A stretch of 5,259 nt of DNA from Actinomycetota bacterium (GTDB lineage: Bacteria > Actinomycetota > Acidimicrobiia > Acidimicrobiales > Iamiaceae). Made by a program: the position numbers and the translations under genes. Where the stretch lies: contig JADGOP010000208.1 in assembly GCA_017882935.1 (NCBI GenBank), positions 1-5,259 on the forward strand. Direction: 5' to 3'. The notes beneath the pieces are model-generated. The model saw only the letters and a program-made list of their open reading frames with translations, did not search any database and was not told the origin of the DNA. This document shows positions 1 to 5,259 of this stretch, piece after piece; the stretch's first letter is position 1, and each line of letters begins with the position of its first letter.

Positions 1-1520
1 CCGAGCTTGATGACCGCGTTGTCCGGGCAGACGCCGAAGCAGTTGTCGCACTCGAAGCAGTTGCCGCACGAGAGGCAGCGACGGGCCTCGAAGAGCGCAT
101 TCTCCTCGGTCAGCCCCCCGATGACCTCGTCGAAGGTGCTCTGGCGCCGGGCCTGCTCGAGCTCGGGACGCCTGGTCCGTGGGGCGTCCGAGTAGTACCA
201 GGTGTTCACGCGGTCGAACGTGGCGAGCTCGTGCCGACGGACATCGGCCGGTGCCCGGTCGGAGACGAATGCGTCGATGCCGCGCGCGGCGCGCTTCCCG
301 TGGCCGATGGCCACCGTGGCCGTCCGCTCCGACGGCACCGCGTCGCCGCCGGCGAAGATGCCGCTCTCGCCCGTCATCATGGTCGGGAGCACCTCCACGA
401 CGCCGTCATCCACTGCCACGTCGGGTGCCTGGTCGAGGAGCGACAGATCGGTGTCCTGGCCGAGCGCGAGCACCAGGGAGTCGGCGTCGAGTTCTTCGAG
501 CTCGCCGGTCGGCTCGGGATACCCCTCATCGTCGAGGCGCATCTTCTCCAGCACGAGCCGGTCGCCGTCGAAGCGGCTCACCGTGGAGAGCCAGCGCATC
601 GTCACGCCCTCGACCAGCGCCTCTTCGAACTCGTCCTCATGGGCGGGCATGTGCTCGCGGTTGCGGCGGTAGACGACGACGGCGTCGGTGGCGCCGAGGC
701 GGTGCGCCGTCCGGGCGGCGTCGAGGGCGGTGTCCCCGCCACCGTAGACGACGACCCGGCGACCTAGTCGAGGCGGATCGCCGGCAGCCACCTGGTGGAG
801 GAGCGAGACCGCGTCGATGACGCGGGACGAATCGCCGGCCGGGATCTCCACCCGGCGACCGAGCTGGGCGCCGACGGCGAGGAAGACGGCGTCGAAGCCG
901 CCGTCGCGGCGCTCACCTTCGATGTCCTGGACGGTATGGCCGAGCTCGACGTCGACCCCGAGGGCGACGATGCGTGCGATCTCGGCATCCAGGACGGCAC
1001 GAGGGAGCCGGTAGGCGGGGATGCCGTAGCGCATCATGCCGCCGAGCATGGGCGCCGAGTCGACCAGGCGGACGTGATGACCGAGACGGCGCAGGTGGTA
1101 GGTGGCGCTCAGTCCGGCGGGGCCGGCCCCGATGACGAGGACCCGCTTCCCGCTGTCGATCCCCGCCGACGGCAGCAACCACCCGCGCTCGATGGCCAGG
1201 TCGCCGAGGAACCGCTCGACGGCGTTGATCCCGACCGCCTCGTCGAGCTGGGCGCGGTTGCACGCCGTCTCGCACGGGTGGAAGCAGATGCGCCCCATCA
1301 CCGCCGGGAACGGGTTGTCCTCGACGAGTTGGCGCCATGCCTTCTCGTAGTCCCCAGGCTCGGCCTGGTAGAGCCACTCCTGGATGTTCTCGCCTGCCGG
1401 GCAGGCATCGTTGCACGGCGGGAGCCGGTCGACGTAGATCGGCCGCTCGACACGCCACGAACCGGTCCGGTTGGCGTGGCTCGAGCCGACATCCAGCGTG
1501 ATGGCGAACGGGCGCTCCAT
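1..1520 (-). CDS. GltD-like FAD/NAD(P) oxidoreductase fused to a ferredoxin-type Fe-S domain, electron partner of the 2-oxoacid oxidoreductase (3' end outside window)
   Basis: The frame opens at ATG 1520-1518 and stays open to base 1, giving 506 complete codons with no stop, so the C-terminus is cut off. Seen in the translation: a GltD-type N-terminal cysteine region (C36, C40, C79, C83, C87; GRICFHPCETAC at 77-87); an FAD-binding GAGPAG at 131-136 followed by LGGMMRYGIPAYRLP near 159-173; a second nucleotide-binding motif GGGDTALD at 260-267 with YRR at 284-286; a C-terminal flavin motif GIFAGGDA at 387-394; and C482, C485, C488, C491, C494, C498-P, a ferredoxin-like region near the left edge. 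The family (glutamate synthase small-subunit-like proteins) moves electrons between NAD(P)H, FAD and Fe-S clusters. Because it follows the beta subunit with a TGATG overlap and no separate delta ferredoxin is seen, I infer that it couples the oxidoreductase to NAD(P). It is probably not a true GltD, since no large glutamate synthase subunit is present. An in-frame GTG immediately precedes the ATG and could be the start instead. NADP versus NAD preference is not settled. Confidence 0.93.
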   Translation of the reverse strand, partial: MERPFAITLDVGSSHANRTGSWRVERPIYVDRLPPCNDACPAGENIQEWLYQAEPGDYEKAWRQLVEDNPFPAVMGRICFHPCETACNRAQLDEAVGINAVERFLGDLAIERGWLLPSAGIDSGKRVLVIGAGPAGLSATYHLRRLGHHVRLVDSAPMLGGMMRYGIPAYRLPRAVLDAEIARIVALGVDVELGHTVQDIEGERRDGGFDAVFLAVGAQLGRRVEIPAGDSSRVIDAVSLLHQVAAGDPPRLGRRVVVYGGGDTALDAARTAHRLGATDAVVVYRRNREHMPAHEDEFEEALVEGVTMRWLSTVSRFDGDRLVLEKMRLDDEGYPEPTGELEELDADSLVLALGQDTDLSLLDQAPDVAVDDGVVEVLPTMMTGESGIFAGGDAVPSERTATVAIGHGKRAARGIDAFVSDRAPADVRRHELATFDRVNTWYYSDAPRTRRPELEQARRQSTFDEVIGGLTEENALFEARRCLSCGNCFECDNCFGVCPDNAVIKL

Positions 1521-2560
1521 CACGCCGTCACCCCCTCCGGATCCTTCGGATCGTGGTTGTCGGATTCGTCGTCGACGAGCAGGCCGTAGGTGGCGATGTT
1601 CCGGTCGGCGATGGCCTGGATGCGGGCCACGATATCGGGACGGGGGTTCTCGCCGAAGAGGTGGGCGTAGCGGCGCTGGATCGACAGGTACGCCTCGACG
1701 GGGGTCCGGTGGCGGATGGGCGACACGGTGGTGACGGTGCCGTTCTCGGCTTCGAAGACCGGGAAGAGCCCGGTCTCCTTGGCCAGACGTGCCACCTTGA
1801 TGGTGTCGCCGGGGGCCGAGCCCCAGCCCAGGGGGCACGGCACCAGGATGTGGAGGTAGCGGGCGCCCCGCTGCCCCATGGCCCGTTCCACCTTCGCCTC
1901 CAGGTCGCGTAGATCGGCGACCGTGGCGGTGGCGACGTAGGGGATGTCATGGGCCATGGCCAGGCGGGGGAGGTCCTTCCCCTGGCCGAAGGTGTTGCCC
2001 GGCTCCGGGCCGACCGCCTCGGTCGTCGCCGTACGGGCCGCCGGTGGGGTGGCGCCGGAGCGCTGGACGCCCGTGTTCATGTACGCCTCGTTGTCGTAGC
2101 AGATGAAGAGCACGTCGTCGTTCCGTTCGAACATTCCCGACAGGCACCCGAAGCCGATGTCGACCGTCCCGCCGTCCCCGGCTTGGCCGATCACCCGCAC
2201 GTCGCTCCTTCCCTTCACCTTCATGGCCGCGGCGACCCCGGTGGCCACGGCGGGAGCGTTCCCGAATACGGAGTGGAGCCAGGGGATCCGCCATGAGGTC
2301 TCCGGGTAGGGGGTGGAGAACACCTCGAGGCACCCCGTGGCGTTGACCGCCACGAGCTGACCCTGGCTCGCCCGCATTGCCGCGTCGATGGCGTAGCGGG
2401 CACCCAGGGCCTCGCCGCATCCCTGGCAGGCACGGTGCCCCGAGTCGAGGGAGTTGGATCGCGTCGGGTCGGACTGGACGGTCCGATCGTCGTCAGGGAG
2501 GAGACGGTTCCCGACGGCGAAGCTGCCTACTTGGTAGAAGCGGACGGGCTGCGCTGTCAC
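1520..2560 (-). CDS. porB: Pyruvate:ferredoxin oxidoreductase (pyruvate synthase) beta subunit, TPP and [4Fe-4S] binding
   Basis: This 346-residue protein starts at GTG 2560-2558, directed by a strong AGGAGG site, and ends with TGA at 1522-1520. It carries thiamine diphosphate and one [4Fe-4S] cluster and is the catalytic partner of the alpha subunit in CoA-dependent 2-oxoacid oxidation, in the cytoplasm. Visible cluster ligands are C45 and C48 (RACQGCGEALG), C77 (NATGCLEV) and the distal C242 (LVPCPLGWG), the four-cysteine pattern known from pyruvate:ferredoxin oxidoreductases. The TPP/Mg motif is GDGGTVDIG at 128-136 with YDNEAYMNTG at 155-164, followed by QRSGATPP, typical of PorB. The distal cysteine and the length argue for the Por/Vor group rather than the shorter KorB group. 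The first ~40 residues precede the Fe-S motif and look like a genuine extension (FYQVGSFAVGNRLLP at 8-22). The exact substrate (pyruvate or a branched 2-oxoacid) cannot be read from sequence alone. Confidence 0.96.
   Translation of the reverse strand: MTAQPVRFYQVGSFAVGNRLLPDDDRTVQSDPTRSNSLDSGHRACQGCGEALGARYAIDAAMRASQGQLVAVNATGCLEVFSTPYPETSWRIPWLHSVFGNAPAVATGVAAAMKVKGRSDVRVIGQAGDGGTVDIGFGCLSGMFERNDDVLFICYDNEAYMNTGVQRSGATPPAARTATTEAVGPEPGNTFGQGKDLPRLAMAHDIPYVATATVADLRDLEAKVERAMGQRGARYLHILVPCPLGWGSAPGDTIKVARLAKETGLFPVFEAENGTVTTVSPIRHRTPVEAYLSIQRRYAHLFGENPRPDIVARIQAIADRNIATYGLLVDDESDNHDPKDPEGVTA
1528..1538 (-). promoter_or_regulatory. Ribosome binding site of the flavoprotein gene
   Basis: The minus strand reads GGAGGGGGTGA here, inside the last codons of the beta subunit. 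It ends 7 nt before the ATG at 1520. The beta stop TGA (1522-1520) shares one base with this ATG, so translational coupling is likely. The match to the anti-Shine-Dalgarno is good but imperfect. Confidence 0.55.
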
Positions 2561-2564
2561 GGTT

Positions 2565-2570
2565 CCTCCT
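2565..2570 (-). promoter_or_regulatory. Strong ribosome binding site for the beta subunit, overlapping the alpha stop codon
   Basis: The minus strand reads AGGAGG, followed by AACC and the GTG at 2560-2558. The first A is the last base of the alpha stop TGA (2572-2570), so ribosomes terminating on alpha sit on the beta initiation site. This supports both the GTG start and stoichiometric coupled synthesis. The spacing of 4 nt is slightly short. Confidence 0.8.
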
Positions 2571-3823
2571 CAGCCGATCCGGGACGCCACGGTCCCGAGG
2601 TCGCGAAGGATGTTCTCCGCCGAAGGGCCGGACCGTCTCGTGGCGGTCATGCGGGCCCGCTCGCGCTCGATGATCCCGTGGTCCAGATCGAGGAAGGTGA
2701 GCGTGTCGAGCTCGTCCCGGGAGGCGGCGGCGAGCAACTCCTCGAGCGAGCGCCGGGTGATGGCACGACCGCCGAGGCCGGCCACCACCGTACGCAGCGA
2801 GCAGTCCGCGTCGTGGGTCGCCATGGCCACATCGGTGGAGAGCACGCCGCCGAAGCCGATGCTGAAGGCCTTCTCCACGACGACGATCCGGCGGGCACCG
2901 GAGAGTGCCTCGCGCACCGCGTCACGGGGAAACGGACGGAACGAGGTGATCCCGACAACGCCCACCCGGTCACCGGCATCTCTGCGTACATCGACCGCAT
3001 CCTTGATGGTCCCCAGCACCGATCCGAGTGCGACGACGATGGTCTCCGCGTCCTCGGTCCGGTAGGGGCTGACCAATCCGCCGCTCTGGCGCCCGAACGC
3101 CTCGGAGAACTCAGCGGCGAGGGTCGGGATCCGCGCCAGCGCGTCGAGCTGGCGGAGGTGGGCCAGATAGCGGACCTCCTCGAACGCCTCGGGGCCGACC
3201 ATGGCGCCGATCGAGACCGGATCGTCGGGATCGAGCACCTGACGGGGCTCGTAGGGAGGGAGGAAGGCGTCGACGTCGGACTGTTCCGGCACGTCGAGGC
3301 CTTCGAACGCATGGGTGAGGATGAAGCCGTCCATGCACACCATGACCGGGACCGACAACTCCTCGGCCAGGCGGAAGGCCTGGACGTGGAGGTCGGCGGC
3401 CTCCTGGTTGGTCTCGGCGAAGAGCTGGACCCACCCCGAGTCCCGGACGGCCATGGCGTCACTGTGGTCGTTCCAGATGTTGATCGGAGCCCCGATCGCC
3501 CGGTTCGCCAGCGTCATGACGATGGGAAGGCCGAGTCCCGCCGCGTTGTAGACCGCCTCGATCATGAAGAGCAGCCCTTGGCTGGAGGTGGCGGTATAGG
3601 AGCGTGCACCTGCCGCCGAAGCGCCGATGGCGACGGACATCGCCGCGAACTCGGACTCGACGTTGACGAACTCACACGGCGAGAGCGTGCCGGCCTTCAC
3701 CATCGCCCCGACCGCCTCGATGATGTGGGTCTGGGGTGAGATGGGATACGCGCAGACGACCTCGGGCCGGCAGTGGGCGACCGTCTCGGCGACGGCACGG
3801 GAGCCTTCAATCTGTCGCAGCAC
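2570..3823 (-). CDS. porA: Pyruvate:ferredoxin oxidoreductase (pyruvate synthase) alpha subunit
   Basis: With the chosen GTG start (3823-3821) the protein has 417 residues and ends with TGA at 2572-2570. It supplies the pyrimidine-binding (PP-type) half of the TPP site and the trailing PFOR domain II, and works with the beta and gamma subunits. Seen: QIEGSRAVAE at 4-13, AYPISPQTHIIE at 25-36, NVESEFAAMSVAIG at 54-67, R108 in ANRAIGAP, and NIWNDHSDAMAVRDSGW at 115-131, all hallmarks of separate PorA subunits. The C-terminal half (VVALGSVLGTIKDAV near 263-277, GVVGITSFRPFP near 288-299, VVVEKAFSIGFGG near 314-326) is the usual second PFOR domain. The frame is open back to an ATG at 3889, which would add 22 residues of low-complexity Pro/Ser sequence overlapping gamma. 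I prefer the GTG because it has a well-spaced AGAGGAG and matches the family N-terminus. It overlaps gamma by 17 nt. The gamma domain is separate rather than fused, which disfavours a KorA identity. Confidence 0.95.
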   Translation of the reverse strand: MLRQIEGSRAVAETVAHCRPEVVCAYPISPQTHIIEAVGAMVKAGTLSPCEFVNVESEFAAMSVAIGASAAGARSYTATSSQGLLFMIEAVYNAAGLGLPIVMTLANRAIGAPINIWNDHSDAMAVRDSGWVQLFAETNQEAADLHVQAFRLAEELSVPVMVCMDGFILTHAFEGLDVPEQSDVDAFLPPYEPRQVLDPDDPVSIGAMVGPEAFEEVRYLAHLRQLDALARIPTLAAEFSEAFGRQSGGLVSPYRTEDAETIVVALGSVLGTIKDAVDVRRDAGDRVGVVGITSFRPFPRDAVREALSGARRIVVVEKAFSIGFGGVLSTDVAMATHDADCSLRTVVAGLGGRAITRRSLEELLAAASRDELDTLTFLDLDHGIIERERARMTATRRSGPSAENILRDLGTVASRIG

Positions 3824-4394
3824 GAACCTGCTCCTCTGCAAGCTTGACGAACCGGTACGCGGCGGTGGCGGCGGCGACGTTTCGCTCACCGAGTGCGCCC
3901 GCGAACCGATCGCGGACCGCCGTGTCGAGGGCGTCGAGGGTGATCTCGCGGGTCAGGGCCGCGAAGGCACCGAGCAGTGCGGCGTTCGGCAGGGGACGAC
4001 CGAGCTGCTCGAGGGCGAGCTCGGACGCCGGGCACGTGACCAGGTGATCACGGTGGAATTGACCGAAGAGATCGCCGAGCCCGAGCTCGTCGAAGCTTCG
4101 GGAAGTGTTGACCAGGACATAGCCCTCCGGCGAGAGTCCGGCGAAGAGATCGACCTGGTGGATGAGCGTGACGTCCTGGACGATGATGGCGTCGGCCTCC
4201 ATCACCGGCTCTCGCGTCCGGATCGGGCGATCGTCCATCCGGCAGAAGGACACCACCGGGGCACCCATGCGCTCCGATCCGAAGCTCGGGAATGCCTGCG
4301 CGTGGCGCCCCTCGGAGAACGCGGCCACGGACAGGATCTCCGCGGCGGTCACCACACCCTGCCCGCCGCGCCCATGGATGCGAACCTGAAACAT
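3807..4394 (-). CDS. porG: Pyruvate:ferredoxin oxidoreductase (pyruvate synthase) gamma subunit
   Basis: This 195-residue protein runs from ATG 4394-4392 to TGA 3809-3807. The gamma subunit of four- or three-component 2-oxoacid:ferredoxin oxidoreductases corresponds to the gamma domain of single-chain PFOR and contributes to CoA binding and complex assembly. The N-terminus has the family signature IHGRGGQGVVTAAEIL at 6-21, followed by FPSFGSERMGAPV at 35-47, the RTREPV segment near 59-64 and VLVNTSRS near 93-100. The length is normal for PorG (about 180-200). The same frame stays open upstream to 5171, but that part is the antisense-free shadow of gap and lacks gamma homology; the signature starting six residues after this ATG fixes the start. 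It begins 17 nt after the gap stop and overlaps the alpha start by 17 nt. It could also serve a branched-chain 2-oxoacid enzyme (VorC-like). Confidence 0.95.
   Translation of the reverse strand: MFQVRIHGRGGQGVVTAAEILSVAAFSEGRHAQAFPSFGSERMGAPVVSFCRMDDRPIRTREPVMEADAIIVQDVTLIHQVDLFAGLSPEGYVLVNTSRSFDELGLGDLFGQFHRDHLVTCPASELALEQLGRPLPNAALLGAFAALTREITLDALDTAVRDRFAGALGERNVAAATAAYRFVKLAEEQVRAATD
3831..3837 (-). promoter_or_regulatory. Ribosome binding site deciding the alpha GTG start
   Basis: The minus strand reads AGAGGAG, then 7 nt, then GTG at 3823-3821. It lies within the end of the gamma reading frame. Its spacing is near optimal and favours the GTG over the upstream ATG at 3889. Confidence 0.7.
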
Positions 4395-4401
4395 GATCGC
4401 A

Positions 4402-4410
4402 CCCGTCCCC
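4402..4410 (-). promoter_or_regulatory. Weak ribosome binding site of the gamma subunit in the gap/gamma spacer
   Basis: The 17-nt spacer on the minus strand contains GGGGACGGG, ending 7 nt before the ATG at 4394. It is purine-rich but lacks an AGGAGG core, so initiation here may rely partly on coupling to gap translation. The spacer is too short to hold a promoter or a terminator hairpin. Confidence 0.4.
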
Positions 4411-4411
4411 G

Positions 4412-5259
4412 TCAGCCGCCGGGAGCGGCGCCGACGATGGCGGCGAGGTCGGCGAGCCGGGCCGCGTAGCCCGACTCGTTGTCGTACCAGCCGAGCACCT
4501 TCACGAGGTGCCCGTGGGCCATGGTGAGCTCCGAGTCGAAGATGCACGAGGCCGCCGAACCGATGATGTCGGAGGAGACCAGTGGCTCCTCCGAATACTC
4601 GATGAATCCGGCGAGGCGTCCCGAACCGGCGGCGGCACGGTAGGCGTCCTTGATCTCGGCGGTGCTGGGTGTGGCACGCACGTTGGCCACGAGATCGGTG
4701 ATCGACGCGTCGGGCACCGGCACCCGGAGCGCAAGTCCGTCGAGACTCCCCGCCACACTCGGGAGTACGACACCGGTGGCCCGGGCTGCACCGGTCGTGG
4801 TCGGCACGATATTGATCCCGGCGGCCCGCGACCTCCGGGCATCCTTGTGGAGCGTATCCACGAGCCGCTGGTCGCCCGTGTACGCGTGCACGGTGGTCAT
4901 GAATCCCTCGTCGATGCCGAAGGCGTCGTCGAGCACCTTGGCCAGGACGGCGAGGCAGTTGGTGGTGCAGGAGGCGTTCGAGATGACGAAGTCGGTGGCC
5001 GGGTCGAACTGGTCCTCGTTCACGCCGAGGACGAGTGTGGCGTCGGGGTCCTTGGCGGGTGCGGAGATCACCACGCGCGTGGCTCCCGCCTCGAGATGGG
5101 CGGCTGCCTTCTGGCGGCTGGTGTTCCTCCCGGTCGACTCGATCACGACGTCCACGCCGAGGGCGCCCCACGGCAGCAAGCTCGCCTGGGGTTCGGCGAG
5201 CATCGAGATGCGACGCTCACCGACCACCATGGTGTCGCCTTCCACGTGTACCGGCTCAG
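4412..5259 (-). CDS. gap: Glyceraldehyde-3-phosphate dehydrogenase (type I), 5' end outside window
   Basis: The frame is open from the right edge to TGA 4414-4412: 281 complete codons plus a partial one. It catalyses the phosphorylating oxidation of glyceraldehyde-3-phosphate to 1,3-bisphosphoglycerate with NAD(P), reversibly, in the cytoplasm. Seen: LPWGALGVDVVIESTG; the active-site SNASCTTNC with the catalytic Cys at 4969-4967; TTVHAYTGDQ with the catalytic His 27 residues later, the canonical spacing; TTTGAA phosphate-site segment; LRVPVP; and WYDNESGY near the C-terminus. Aligning Cys to position 149 implies about 52 N-terminal residues, including the Rossmann GxGRIGR, lie off the window. 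An in-frame GTG at 5245 is internal, not the start. The residues usually written L187-P188 are Thr-Leu here, so cofactor preference is uncertain. Position in front of porG suggests co-transcription. Glycolytic versus gluconeogenic role cannot be told. Confidence 0.97.
   Translation of the reverse strand, partial: EPVHVEGDTMVVGERRISMLAEPQASLLPWGALGVDVVIESTGRNTSRQKAAAHLEAGATRVVISAPAKDPDATLVLGVNEDQFDPATDFVISNASCTTNCLAVLAKVLDDAFGIDEGFMTTVHAYTGDQRLVDTLHKDARRSRAAGINIVPTTTGAARATGVVLPSVAGSLDGLALRVPVPDASITDLVANVRATPSTAEIKDAYRAAAGSGRLAGFIEYSEEPLVSSDIIGSAASCIFDSELTMAHGHLVKVLGWYDNESGYAARLADLAAIVGAAPGG

Larger units (their letters stand above)
1..5259 (-). other. Probable operon gap-porG-porA-porB-flavoprotein
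   Basis: All five genes are on the minus strand with junctions of +17, -17, +9 and -1 nt (negative means overlap). No spacer could hold a promoter or a Rho-independent terminator, so promoter and terminator are expected outside the window on the right and left respectively. Single-transcript organisation is inferred from spacing only. Confidence 0.8.

Noticed and set aside
179..820. Arg-rich plus-strand open frame of 213 codons
   Set aside because: Composition is dominated by Arg, Pro and Ala, with no domain; the minus strand is the real gene.
1119..1130. Perfect 12-bp GC palindrome GGGGCCGGCCCC
   Set aside because: It encodes the Gly-Ala-Gly-Pro-Ala FAD-binding loop with high-GC codons, so the symmetry is explained by coding; no poly-T tract or intergenic position supports a terminator or operator.
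764..1492. Several minus-strand frames inside the flavoprotein (for example 913-1458 and 1298-1492)
   Set aside because: They are other-frame shadows. The true frame from 1520 is uninterrupted to base 1, and motifs from N- to C-terminus stay in one register, so there is no frameshift.
795..1589. A 264-codon plus-strand open frame
   Set aside because: It lies antisense to the flavoprotein, which has continuous FAD and NAD(P) motifs over the same bases; the composition is typical of an antisense high-GC shadow.
2435..3739. A 434-codon open frame on the plus strand, antisense to the alpha gene
   Set aside because: It is codon-register shadow of a high-GC gene: the translation is rich in Asp, Glu, Gly, Arg and His with no recognisable motif, and the opposite strand encodes a clear PorA throughout.
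3627..4469. Plus-strand open frame of 280 codons spanning the gamma gene
   Set aside because: Antisense to gamma and to the gene junctions on both sides; no recognisable protein features.
4395..5171. Upstream extension of the gamma frame to a Met at 5171
   Set aside because: The added residues are Arg/His/Pro-rich and are read out of frame through gap, which is clearly real; the gamma family signature starts right after the ATG at 4394.
5243..5245. GTG as the start of the gap gene
   Set aside because: The frame continues upstream to the window edge with GAPDH-like sequence, and starting here would remove the NAD-binding fold; it is an internal Val.

Overview
The window is high-GC bacterial DNA with almost no non-coding sequence. 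It reads as one tightly packed gene cluster transcribed entirely from the minus strand, so gene order runs from right to left. The very high GC content, two GTG starts, clear Shine-Dalgarno sites and stop/start overlaps suit a high-GC bacterium such as an actinobacterium. That assignment is inference: no rRNA or other phylogenetic marker is present.

In transcription order: (1) a glyceraldehyde-3-phosphate dehydrogenase (gap), whose first ~52 residues lie beyond the right edge; (2) the gamma subunit, (3) the alpha subunit and (4) the beta subunit of a pyruvate:ferredoxin oxidoreductase (pyruvate synthase) type 2-oxoacid oxidoreductase; (5) a GltD-like FAD/NAD(P) flavoprotein with a C-terminal ferredoxin-like cysteine cluster, which runs off the left edge. 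The junctions are a 17-nt gap (gap/gamma), a 17-nt overlap (gamma/alpha), a 9-nt gap (alpha/beta) and a TGATG overlap (beta/flavoprotein). This spacing strongly suggests one transcript with coupled translation.

Functionally, the alpha, beta and gamma subunits would cleave pyruvate (or a related 2-oxoacid) with CoA to acyl-CoA, CO2 and low-potential electrons, or run in reverse to fix CO2. No separate delta (ferredoxin) gene lies among them. The flavoprotein carries an N-terminal GltD-type cysteine region, FAD and NAD(P) sites and a C-terminal ferredoxin-like region, so it is the likely electron partner linking the enzyme to NAD(P)(H). GAPDH at the head of the cluster places this next to lower glycolysis/gluconeogenesis.

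No mobile element, CRISPR array, RNA gene, terminator or convincing promoter is visible, and no intergenic stretch exceeds 20 bases. I do not see an undescribed system. The points worth a second look are the self-contained NAD(P)-linked oxidoreductase module, its linkage to gap, and a few residue-level differences.
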